From contig QUDE01000024.1 in the NCBI GenBank assembly GCA_003477405.1, positions 1 to 41,722 of the forward strand: DNA of 41,722 nucleotides, written 5' to 3'. The notes under the pieces are model-generated. The model was not told the origin of the DNA. It saw only the letters and a program-made list of their open reading frames with translations, and did no database searches. Made by a program: the position numbers and the translations under genes. The DNA comes from Ruminococcaceae bacterium AM07-15 (GTDB lineage Bacteria > Bacillota > Clostridia > Oscillospirales > Butyricicoccaceae). Below, one piece after another: positions 1 to 6,926 of this stretch. Position 1 is the first letter of the stretch. Every line of letters starts with the position of its first letter.

Positions 1-107
1 ACAGGTCTTACTCTCTTTTCCTCATCTGTAACACATCATTGACAAACCTACACCCGTTGCTTTTTCCAAAAATGTGTATCTTTTCCGTAAACATTTCTTT
101 TTTCCTC

Positions 108-136
108 TCGACATTGGCTTTCTCCTTGATTATAAT
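108..136 (+). promoter_or_regulatory. predicted sigma-A promoter of ftsH
   Basis: A -35 box TCGACA (108-113) and a perfect -10 box TATAAT (131-136) are separated by 17 bp. It lies 60 bp upstream of the ftsH start in an AT-rich stretch. Read from sequence only. Confidence 0.6.
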
Positions 137-195
137 CAAAGAAAACATTGAACTTCAAACTTTCAGGCCCGAGCCTGACCAAGGAGAGTGAAACG

Positions 196-2022
196 ATGAA
201 TCCCACTTCCCAGAACGGAAAAAAGCCGGAAGGCCCCAAGCGCCTGCGGCGTTCCCTGATTTTTTACTATGTGGGGCTTTTGCTGGTTGTGATCGTGATG
301 AACCTTTTGTTCAGCCGCGATCCCATCCAGATCGACTACAGCGATTTTGTGAAAATGCTGGACGAAGGCAAAGTGGCCGTGGTGCAGCTGACCCAGGATG
401 AAATCGCCATCAAACCCAGCGACAAAAATGACCCCAACATCTATGTCACCGCCGATGTGGGCGATCCTCAGCTGACCGACCGGCTGCTTAGCAGCGGCGT
501 CCAGTTCGGCGGCGTTGTGCAGAAAGAACTGCCTGCTGCGGTATCCATGGTGCTCAGCTTTGTGGTGCCTTTTGCCCTGATGGCGCTGCTGGGCACATTC
601 ATGTTCCGCATGATCGCCAAAAAAATGGGCCCGGGCAACGCCATGTCCTTCGGCAAGAGCAACGCCAAGGTCTATGTGGAAGCCCAGACCGGCAAGACCT
701 TTGCCGATGTGGCCGGGCAGGATGAAGCCAAGGAAGCCCTTCAGGAGCTGGTGGACTTCCTCCACGCCCCGGAAAAATACAGCAAAATCGGTGCCCAGCT
801 GCCCAAAGGCGCCCTTCTGGTCGGCCCTCCGGGCACCGGTAAAACCCTGTTGGCCAAGGCAGTGGCCGGCGAAGCAGGCGTACCCTTCTTCTCCATTTCC
901 GGTTCGGAATTTGTGGAGATGTTTGTGGGTATGGGCGCCGCCCGAGTGCGGGACCTGTTCAAGCAGGCCCAGGAAAAAGCCCCCTGTATTGTCTTTATCG
1001 ACGAGATCGACACCATCGGCAAACGCCGGGACTCCACCATGGGCGGCAACGATGAACGGGAGCAAACCCTCAACCAGCTGCTCAGTGAGATGGACGGCTT
1101 TGACGGCAGCCGGGGCGTAATCATCCTGGCGGCCACCAACCGGCCGGAGTCTCTCGACCCGGCTCTGCTGCGTCCCGGCCGCTTCGACCGGCGCATCCCG
1201 GTGGAGCTGCCCGATCTGGAAGGACGCATCGCCATTCTGAAGGTCCATGCCAAAGATGTGCATGTGGCCCCTGGCGTGGATTTCGGCGTAATTGCCCGGG
1301 CCACCGCCGGCGCTTCCGGTGCAGAGCTGGCCAACATCATCAACGAAGGTGCTTTGCGGGCTGTGCGCTGCGGCCGGGAGCAAGTGGAACAGCAGGACTT
1401 TGAAGAAGCTGTGGAAACGGTCATCGCCGGTTACCAGCGGAAAAACTCCGCCATCAACGAAAAAGAAAAGCAGATCGTGGCCTACCACGAGATCGGCCAT
1501 GCCCTGGTGGCCGCCAAGCAAAAGGACAGTGCTCCGGTGCACAAGATCACCATTGTTCCCCGGACTTCCGGCGCTTTGGGCTATACCATGCAGGTGGATG
1601 AACAGGAGCGGAAACTGCTCAGCCGGGAAGAGGCCCTGGCCAAGATCGCAACCCTCACCGGCGGCCGGGCCGCCGAGGAGCTGATTTTCGGCACCGGCTC
1701 CTCCGGCGCTTCCAACGACATCGAGCAGGCCACCAAGCTGGCCCGCACCATGATCACCCGCTATGGCATGAGCCCCCACTTTGACATGATGGCTCTGGAA
1801 ACGGTGACCAACCAGTACCTGGGCGGGGACACTTCTCTCACCTGCTCTCCCTCCACCGCCGCCAAGGTGGACGAAGAGGTGCTTCAGGTGATCAAAAGCT
1901 GCCATGCCAAGGCCTCGGAGATCCTGGCGCAGAATGTGGAAAAACTCCATGCTCTGGCGGCCTATCTTCTGGAAAAGGAGACCATCACCGGAGAAGAGTT
2001 CATGGCCATTCTCAATCAGTAA
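196..2022 (+). CDS. ftsH: ATP-dependent zinc metalloprotease FtsH
   Basis: Membrane-bound AAA+ protease that unfolds and degrades membrane and short-lived cytosolic proteins. The 608-residue product has an N-terminal membrane helix (about 20-40), a short extracytoplasmic domain, a second helix (about 115-140), then the AAA module with Walker A GPPGTGKT near residue 210, Walker B IVFIDEID, the SRH region with AATNRPE and RPGRFDR, and the peptidase domain with zinc motif HEIGH at about 431-435 and a downstream third-ligand region [11 protein letters not shown]. The ATG at 196 was chosen because AAGGAG (181-186) lies 9 nt upstream; an in-frame ATG at 148 has no ribosome site. The C-terminal tail is short, as in many clostridial paralogues. 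A terminator follows at once, so the gene looks monocistronic. Function is secure; whether it is the only FtsH of the genome cannot be told. Confidence 0.97.
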   Translation: MNPTSQNGKKPEGPKRLRRSLIFYYVGLLLVVIVMNLLFSRDPIQIDYSDFVKMLDEGKVAVVQLTQDEIAIKPSDKNDPNIYVTADVGDPQLTDRLLSSGVQFGGVVQKELPAAVSMVLSFVVPFALMALLGTFMFRMIAKKMGPGNAMSFGKSNAKVYVEAQTGKTFADVAGQDEAKEALQELVDFLHAPEKYSKIGAQLPKGALLVGPPGTGKTLLAKAVAGEAGVPFFSISGSEFVEMFVGMGAARVRDLFKQAQEKAPCIVFIDEIDTIGKRRDSTMGGNDEREQTLNQLLSEMDGFDGSRGVIILAATNRPESLDPALLRPGRFDRRIPVELPDLEGRIAILKVHAKDVHVAPGVDFGVIARATAGASGAELANIINEGALRAVRCGREQVEQQDFEEAVETVIAGYQRKNSAINEKEKQIVAYHEIGHALVAAKQKDSAPVHKITIVPRTSGALGYTMQVDEQERKLLSREEALAKIATLTGGRAAEELIFGTGSSGASNDIEQATKLARTMITRYGMSPHFDMMALETVTNQYLGGDTSLTCSPSTAAKVDEEVLQVIKSCHAKASEILAQNVEKLHALAAYLLEKETITGEEFMAILNQ

Positions 2023-2028
2023 AAAAGA

Positions 2029-2060
2029 TGCCCTCAAGGAAAATCCCTTGAGGGCATTTC
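2029..2060 (+). terminator. rho-independent terminator after ftsH
   Basis: An 11-bp stem (TGCCCTCAAGG with its complement, 2029-2039 and 2046-2056) is followed by a T-rich stretch. It lies 6 bp after the ftsH stop and just before the end of the convergent gene at 2061. Confidence 0.85.
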
Positions 2061-2945
2061 TTATTTTTCCTCTTTCCTATTTTTCAGGCTGTTTTGCCCA
2101 TCGATCTCCTGCTGGAATTCTTCTTTGGTTTCCTGCTGCACGGTTTGCCGCAGGCCGGAAACCCGGGAACGGAACTCCACCGGAGTGAGGTCCGTGGTAG
2201 GCATGGCGGTGGCCACCCATTTCATCCGGCCCAGGCTGCTGTCCAGCAGCATAAACGGCTGAAACAGGGTGAACAGAAAGGCGTGCAACACTCCCAGCCT
2301 GGAAATACGGAAACAGAACAGCAATAAAAGCATGGCACCCAGCAAACCATAAAGCATGGGGCGCGCCAGACCCAAAAGGATCAAAAGCAGCTCTGCCACA
2401 CTGGCTGCCATATTCCATACACTGCCCATGTCATAGCCCTTTTCCCGGGCCACCCGCATACGGGCGGGAAGATAGAGCACATTGCACACCAAAGAGACCA
2501 GCAGTACCCCCAGCACGGCCAGCAGGGGTCCCCAATGCCATACGCCCTCCCCTTGGCTCCGGCCCTCATAACCGAAGTAGCGGGCGGGAATCACACCCCA
2601 GCTTTCATCCCATCGTGCTTCCCGCAACCCCACCTGAATCACCAGCAACGATACGGCCAGATAGGCCAGGATCACCAGACACACCAGCGCAAAGACGATC
2701 CACCGCCCGGGTACCTCCATCACTTCCCTGTCCTGAAAGTAAAATCCCAGGCTCAGGAGGAAATACACAGCAGAGGCCGCCGATAAAAACAGCAGCAACG
2801 CAACAAAGGGGCCGTGAACCGGCTGAATCATACTAAAGGAACGGGTCACTTCCCACAAAAACAAGGAAACTGCTCCCCACAAAAGCACAAAAACCAAACT
2901 GCCGGGAAAAAACCGTCGGGAGCGCATCATGCCGCTGGATAACAT
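2061..2945 (-). CDS. hypothetical six-helix membrane protein
   Basis: I do not recognise this family. The 294-residue product shows about six hydrophobic segments: near the N terminus after an Arg-rich start, then around the VALLLFLSAASAVYFLL, VFALVCLVILAYLAVSL, LLAVLGVLLVSLVCNVLYL, ELLLILLGLARPMLYGLLGAM and FLFTLFQPFMLLDSSL stretches. It ends in a charged, glutamine-rich cytosolic tail of about 45 residues. The ATG at 2945 is preceded by AAAGGAGG with 7 nt spacing, which is better than an in-frame ATG eight codons upstream. It is divergent from the lipoprotein gene at 3093, and the two promoters overlap. It is convergent with ftsH. Possible roles range from a transport accessory protein to a stress-related membrane protein; none can be argued from sequence. 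Confidence 0.8.
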   Translation of the reverse strand: MLSSGMMRSRRFFPGSLVFVLLWGAVSLFLWEVTRSFSMIQPVHGPFVALLLFLSAASAVYFLLSLGFYFQDREVMEVPGRWIVFALVCLVILAYLAVSLLVIQVGLREARWDESWGVIPARYFGYEGRSQGEGVWHWGPLLAVLGVLLVSLVCNVLYLPARMRVAREKGYDMGSVWNMAASVAELLLILLGLARPMLYGLLGAMLLLLFCFRISRLGVLHAFLFTLFQPFMLLDSSLGRMKWVATAMPTTDLTPVEFRSRVSGLRQTVQQETKEEFQQEIDGQNSLKNRKEEK

Positions 2946-3005
2946 CTGAATTCCTCCTTTTAATATCATAAGAAACTTATTTTCTTTTTATATCGCTTAT
3001 TTTTA

Positions 3006-3034
3006 TTGACCTCTTCTTTTTATTGTGATATTAT
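3006..3034 (+). promoter_or_regulatory. predicted promoter of the lipoprotein gene
   Basis: TTGACC (3006-3011) and TATTAT (3029-3034) are 17 bp apart, and TGA precedes the -10 box, giving an extended -10. The -10 box overlaps the -10 of the divergent promoter at 3033-3062. Confidence 0.65.
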
Positions 3035-3062
3035 AATAACATAAAACTCCATTCTCTGTCAA
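3033..3062 (-). promoter_or_regulatory. predicted promoter of the divergent membrane-protein gene
   Basis: Read on the minus strand, TTGACA (3062-3057) and TATTAT (3038-3033) are 18 bp apart. It shares bases with the plus-strand -10 box, so the two polymerases should compete. Confidence 0.6.
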
Positions 3063-3092
3063 TTTGCAGCAATGTGAACAAAGGAGGGTTTG

Positions 3093-4112
3093 ATGATGAA
3101 AAAACGCACAGGGCTTCTTTGCCTTCTTTGTCTTCTGCTCCTTTTGGCCCCAGGCTGCCGCCAGGAGAAAGAAGAAAAAGCTCCCAATAAACAAAAAGAA
3201 GAAGTGCAGCAAGAACAGACAGACGGAAAAAACAACCAGGAAAATGAAGTCCCCACCCTCACCGCTCTTCCTACTGCAACGGAGCGGATGGAAGCGCTGC
3301 AAAGCCTTTCGGAAGAAGGGCGTAAGGCCTATAACGATCAGATCTACACTTTGCTCAATGAATGTTCCTCCCAGGACATTCAGGACGGTCTGAAAAAAGA
3401 GCTGGAAACCTGGAGCGCCCAGGTGGAAGGCGTCACCTTTACCGAGGTGTCCATCGAAGTCTATCAGGACCCGCTCTTGATGTGGAGCAATGGAAACAAG
3501 CGGCAATATCGGAATATCACAGCGAATATCCAGCTTTTCTATGACCCCACCTCGGTGGATGGGGAAGAAAAACAAGTGATGGAGCCGCTTTTGGAAGAGG
3601 CCCAGCAGATCGTCCGTCAAAGCCCCTATTCCCTCAAGCTGAATTCCGCTTGGCTGGCCTTCACCGACCAAGACACCGATTATCCCAACTACACCGTGGA
3701 CAATGTGAGCGTGGGGCTGACCGGTGAGGATGATCCCGCATCTCCCATCTCTCCGGAAGAGCAGACCCTGCAAACCCTGGCCTATGAAAAGATCGTCGCC
3801 TTCAATGACCAGGAATTTTCCGGGGAACAATTTCAGGGCTTACCATATGCCAACATGACCCTCAGCCGCTTCGGCGTAACCCAGGAATCCCCGGTGCTGG
3901 AATGTGAAGTCCGCATCCAGGAATCCAATGGGGAAGACGCCCAGGCCTTCGCCCAAAAGCTGGAGGCCCTGGCACAGGAACTGGCCGATGAGTGGATGGG
4001 CGAAAGTGCCGCTCTGGACACACTGGGACTCACCACCGCCAGAATTACCTTTGACCTGCGCTATGCCTCTGGCGATCCTCTGATCTATGAGTTCCCTCTG
4101 GGCGGAGCATAA
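3093..4112 (+). CDS. hypothetical secreted lipoprotein
   Basis: Function unknown. The 339-residue product starts with a positively charged, leucine-rich signal segment ending in LAPGC, a lipobox-like site with Cys22, so it is probably lipid-anchored to the outer face of the membrane. A Lys/Glu/Gln-rich linker (about 23-55) follows, then a soluble mixed alpha/beta region. Within this, two similar halves may exist, each with a stretch about amphipathic Glu/Gln helices and a long beta-rich segment, but no catalytic motif is visible. AAGGAGG (3081-3087) sits 5 nt before the ATG at 3093 and 8 nt before the ATG at 3096; either could be used. A strong terminator follows. Confidence 0.8.
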   Translation: MMKKRTGLLCLLCLLLLLAPGCRQEKEEKAPNKQKEEVQQEQTDGKNNQENEVPTLTALPTATERMEALQSLSEEGRKAYNDQIYTLLNECSSQDIQDGLKKELETWSAQVEGVTFTEVSIEVYQDPLLMWSNGNKRQYRNITANIQLFYDPTSVDGEEKQVMEPLLEEAQQIVRQSPYSLKLNSAWLAFTDQDTDYPNYTVDNVSVGLTGEDDPASPISPEEQTLQTLAYEKIVAFNDQEFSGEQFQGLPYANMTLSRFGVTQESPVLECEVRIQESNGEDAQAFAQKLEALAQELADEWMGESAALDTLGLTTARITFDLRYASGDPLIYEFPLGGA

Positions 4113-4126
4113 AAATCCCTATACGC

Positions 4127-4154
4127 AAAAAAGGAGCCATTTGGCTCCTTTTTT
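4127..4154 (+). terminator. rho-independent terminator, probably bidirectional
   Basis: A 12-bp stem AAAAAAGGAGCC / GGCTCCTTTTTT with the 4-nt loop ATTT lies between the convergent lipoprotein and NifX-type genes. The A and T runs suit termination from both sides. Confidence 0.85.
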
Positions 4155-4166
4155 CTTGCAGAACAT

Positions 4167-4568
4167 TTATTTCTCGCAGTGGTGACCGCAGCCGCCCTTG
4201 TCATGATGACCGCAGTGATGATGCTCCCCTTCATGGTGGTGATTGCAGGTGGCCTGGGCATTCTGCTTCAGCTCTCCTTTGGCAAAAGCCTGGGCCGCCT
4301 GATCTGCATCCCCTTGAATACCGGGATAGACCTGGATGCCTGCCTGGGCCAGGGCCACCTGAGCTCCGCCGCCGATGCCGCCGCAGATCAGAGTCTCCAC
4401 CTGATGCTCTTTGAGGAAAACCGCCAGAGCGCTGTGACCGGCACCGCCGGCATCCACCACAGTGCCCTTATCGGCCTGGCCGTTTTCCACCTGATACATC
4501 TTGAACTGCTGGGTTTTGCCAAAGTGCTGGAACACCTGGCCGTTTTCATAAGTTACTGCGATTTTCAT
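4167..4568 (-). CDS. NifX/NifB-type dinitrogenase cofactor family protein with metal-binding tail
   Basis: A 133-residue protein of the dinitrogenase iron-molybdenum cofactor biosynthesis family, small RNase-H-like proteins that bind Fe-S or metal clusters. The start MKIAVTYENGQVFQHFGK and the glycine motif CGGIGGGAQ are typical. The C-terminal 25 residues are an unusual run of His and Cys (CNHHHEGEHHHCGHHDKGG and CGHHC), surely able to bind metal. The start at 4568 has GGAGGAG upstream and overlaps the end of the DUF134 gene by 23 bp, so the two are cotranscribed and translationally coupled. Its neighbour across the divergent promoter region is the [FeFe] hydrogenase operon; a role in Fe-S or metal handling for it is inference. 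No nif genes are seen. Confidence 0.85.
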   Translation of the reverse strand: MKIAVTYENGQVFQHFGKTQQFKMYQVENGQADKGTVVDAGGAGHSALAVFLKEHQVETLICGGIGGGAQVALAQAGIQVYPGIQGDADQAAQAFAKGELKQNAQATCNHHHEGEHHHCGHHDKGGCGHHCEK

Positions 4569-4914
4569 GGCAAATCTCCTCCTTTTTGCAATAGGCCCGG
4601 CGGCAGGAATGGCCGCAGCCGCCCCCGTGAGGGCACACCTCCACCGGACCTCCCTCGATGACCAATCGCCGGCCTTCCACCAGAAAGGCCGCCAGCTTCC
4701 GCCGGGCACTTTCGTAAATACCGGTGACAGTGGGCCGGGAAATACCCATCTGCTGGGCACATTGCTCCTGGGTATAGCCCATGTGATCCATGAGACGAAT
4801 GGCTTCAAATTCATCCACCGTCATCCGCAGCACCTCTCCCCCGCCCTCCTCCGGTGCAAACCGGCAGCGCTGGGGCATGGCACATACCCGACGGCATTTC
4901 TGAGGCCTTGGCAT
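4546..4914 (-). CDS. DUF134 family helix-turn-helix regulator
   Basis: A 122-residue DUF134 (UPF0251) protein, recognised by the start MPRPQKCRRVC, the segment RMTVDEFEAIRLMD, and a sigma-70 region-4-like HTH (about 50-72, YTQEQCAQQMGISRPTVTG). The C terminus has a Cys/His cluster (CPHGGGCGHSC and AYC) that may sense a metal or Fe-S cluster. AAAAGGAGG lies before the ATG at 4914. In other bacteria such genes often sit beside NifX-type genes, as here. A near-consensus promoter with two matching 10-bp boxes lies upstream (4931-4977), which suggests autoregulation. It could also control the divergent hydrogenase operon; this is inference. Confidence 0.85.
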   Translation of the reverse strand: MPRPQKCRRVCAMPQRCRFAPEEGGGEVLRMTVDEFEAIRLMDHMGYTQEQCAQQMGISRPTVTGIYESARRKLAAFLVEGRRLVIEGGPVEVCPHGGGCGHSCRRAYCKKEEICHENRSNL

Positions 4915-4930
4915 CCCGACCCCTCCTTTT

Positions 4931-4977
4931 CTGACTTATGTCAGATATATAGTACTCCCATTTTCAACTTATGTCAA
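4931..4977 (-). promoter_or_regulatory. promoter and operator-like repeats of the DUF134 operon
   Basis: On the minus strand, TTGACA (4977-4972) and TACTAT (4954-4949) are 17 bp apart. The 10-bp box ACTTATGTCA occurs twice on the plus strand (4934-4943 and 4967-4976), 33 bp apart. The first lies inside the inverted repeat CTGACTTATGTCAG (4931-4944) downstream of the -10 box, and the second covers the -35 box. This is the layout of a repressor site. Confidence 0.7.
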
Positions 4978-5012
4978 TAACCTCACTCATATTGTGAAAA
5001 ATCAATCAATGC

Positions 5013-5041
5013 TTTCCCTTTTAAAGAATTACCGCTATAAT
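5013..5041 (+). promoter_or_regulatory. possible promoter of the hydrogenase operon
   Basis: A perfect -10 TATAAT (5036-5041) lies 53 bp before the GTG start; the box 17 bp upstream (TTTCCC, 5013-5018) is a poor -35. An activator or an alternative -35 would be needed. Confidence 0.4.
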
Positions 5042-5093
5042 ACTCATAGACGCATCACAGGAAAGCGGCCCTGGCCGCAAAGGAGGAAACATT

Positions 5094-6926
5094 GTGAGCA
5101 GATTAAATATCAACACCCCCAACGCTGCCCAGCAGGTGGTAGAGGGGCTTTACCGGGATGTGGAGCGGCGCATCATCGCCAGCCCGCCGGGACTGTGCCC
5201 GGTGGACCTTTCCGCATCCTTTCTGAAAATGTGCCATGCCCAGACCTGCGGCAAATGCGTGCCCTGCCGGGTTGGCCTGGGAGCTCTGAGCCAGCTGCTG
5301 GAAGATGTACTGGACGGCAAAGCCACCCTGGACACAATCGACCTGATCGAGCGCACCGCCCGGGCCATCAAAAACTCGGCTGACTGCGCCATAGGCTTTG
5401 AGGCCGCCGACATGGTGCTGCGGGGCGTCATCGGCTTCCGGGATGACTATGTGGAGCACATCGTCAACCGCCGCTGCCTGTTGCAGCTGAACCAGCCGGT
5501 TCCCTGCGTGGCCCTGTGCCCCGCCGGTGTGGATATCCCCGGCTATGTGGCCCTCATCGGCGAAAAACGCTATGCCGATGCCGTGCGCCTGATCCGCAAG
5601 GACAATCCTTTCCCGGTGGCCTGCGCTCTGGTGTGTGAGCATCCCTGCGAAGCCCGCTGCCGCCGGAATATGATCGACGACAGCATCAACATCCGTGCCC
5701 TCAAGCGCTATGCAGTGGATCACTGCGGCGAAGTTCCCGCGCCTCCCTGCGCTCCCAGCACCGGCAAAAAGGTGGCTGTGGTGGGCGGCGGCCCCGGCGG
5801 ATTGAGTGCCGCCTACTTCCTCTCCCTCATGGGGCATAAGGTGACGGTATTTGAAAAGCGCAAGCGGCTGGGCGGCATGCTGGCCTACGGCATTCCCAGT
5901 TACCGTCTCCCCGCCGGACGGCTGGAGGAGGACATTCAGCACATCCTGTCCACCGACGTGGAAGTGGTGCACACAGAAGTGGGCACCGAGCTTCCCCTCA
6001 AGGATCTGCGGGAGGATTTTGACGCCATGTACATCGCCATCGGCGCCCAGACCGACAAAAAAATGGGCATCGAAGGAGAGGACAAACGAGGCGTGATGAG
6101 CGCTGTGGAGATGCTGCGGAACATCGGCGACGGCCTGCGGCCCGATTTCGCCGGCAAAAAAGTGGTGGTCATCGGCGGCGGCAATGTGGCCATGGACTGC
6201 ACCCGCTCGGCCAAGCGTCTGGGAGCGGAAAGCGTCACCTGCGTCTATCGCCGCCGTCAGGCCGACATGACCGCTCTGCCGGAAGAGGCCGAAGGGGCCA
6301 TTGCCGAAGGCTGCGAACTGGCCACCCTGATGGCTCCGGTGCGCATCGAAGCCGACGATGAGGACAATGTCACCGCACTGTGGGCCCAGCCCCAGATCGT
6401 CGGTCCCATGGATTCCTCCGGTCGGCCCCGGCCCCGTAAGGCAGATGCCCCCGAGGTGCGCATCCCCTGCGACATCGTGGTGGTGGCCATCGGCCAGGGT
6501 ATCGAGACCCAGCCTTTCGAAGAATACGGCGTGCCCATCAAGCGGGGCGTCATCGAAGCCCTCAGCTCCAGTGACATTGAGAATTTCAACGGCATTTTCG
6601 CCGGCGGCGATTGCGTCACCGGCCCGGCCACTGTCATCCGCGCCATTGCCGCCGGCAAGGTGGCTGCTGCCAACATTGACGAATACCTGGGCTTCCATCA
6701 TGTCATCACCTGTGATGTGGAGATCCCTGCCCCCAGCCTTTCCGACCGGCCTGCCACCGGCAGAGTCAATCTCACCGAGCGGGTGGCCCAGGAACGGCAG
6801 AAGGACTTTGAACTTTTGGAATGCGGCATGACCGAAGAGGAAGCCATGCAGGAATCCCACCGCTGCCTGCGGTGCGACCACTTTGGCTACGGCGTATTCA
6901 AAGGAGGGAGAATCAAACAATGGTAA
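5094..6926 (+). CDS. NuoF-like Fe-S domain fused to GltD-like NAD(P)H flavoprotein, hydrogenase partner
   Basis: A 610-residue electron-transfer protein. Residues 1-125 match the C-terminal Fe-S part of NuoF/HydB: Cys52, 55 and 58 in TCGKCVPCR plus Cys98 should bind a [4Fe-4S] cluster; the FMN/NADH-binding part of NuoF is absent. Residues about 135-220 are the Cys-rich domain shared by GltD and dihydropyrimidine dehydrogenase (CPAGVDIPGY, CEHPCEARCRR). Then come an FAD motif GGGPGG near 229 and a second dinucleotide motif GGGNVAMDC near 360, as in GltD. A CLRCDHFG segment ends the protein. GTG start with AAAGGAGG 7 nt upstream. The stop overlaps the hydA start by 7 bp. It most likely passes electrons between NAD(P)H and the hydrogenase; the arrangement matches hydrogenases described as glutamate-synthase-linked. 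No large glutamate synthase gene is nearby. Confidence 0.88.
   Translation: MSRLNINTPNAAQQVVEGLYRDVERRIIASPPGLCPVDLSASFLKMCHAQTCGKCVPCRVGLGALSQLLEDVLDGKATLDTIDLIERTARAIKNSADCAIGFEAADMVLRGVIGFRDDYVEHIVNRRCLLQLNQPVPCVALCPAGVDIPGYVALIGEKRYADAVRLIRKDNPFPVACALVCEHPCEARCRRNMIDDSINIRALKRYAVDHCGEVPAPPCAPSTGKKVAVVGGGPGGLSAAYFLSLMGHKVTVFEKRKRLGGMLAYGIPSYRLPAGRLEEDIQHILSTDVEVVHTEVGTELPLKDLREDFDAMYIAIGAQTDKKMGIEGEDKRGVMSAVEMLRNIGDGLRPDFAGKKVVVIGGGNVAMDCTRSAKRLGAESVTCVYRRRQADMTALPEEAEGAIAEGCELATLMAPVRIEADDEDNVTALWAQPQIVGPMDSSGRPRPRKADAPEVRIPCDIVVVAIGQGIETQPFEEYGVPIKRGVIEALSSSDIENFNGIFAGGDCVTGPATVIRAIAAGKVAAANIDEYLGFHHVITCDVEIPAPSLSDRPATGRVNLTERVAQERQKDFELLECGMTEEEAMQESHRCLRCDHFGYGVFKGGRIKQW

Noticed and set aside
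163..2037. Long open frame opposite ftsH (624 codons, minus strand)
   Set aside because: It mirrors the codon structure of ftsH, has no ribosome site, and its product is a low-complexity His/Gly-rich shadow. Similar long antisense frames opposite 5103-6920, 24811-26952, 30456-33200 and 38189-41209 were rejected for the same reason.
4167..4568. Nitrogen fixation gene (nifX/nifB)
   Set aside because: Only the small cofactor-binding domain is present, and no nitrogenase gene is nearby; the family has broader metal and Fe-S roles.
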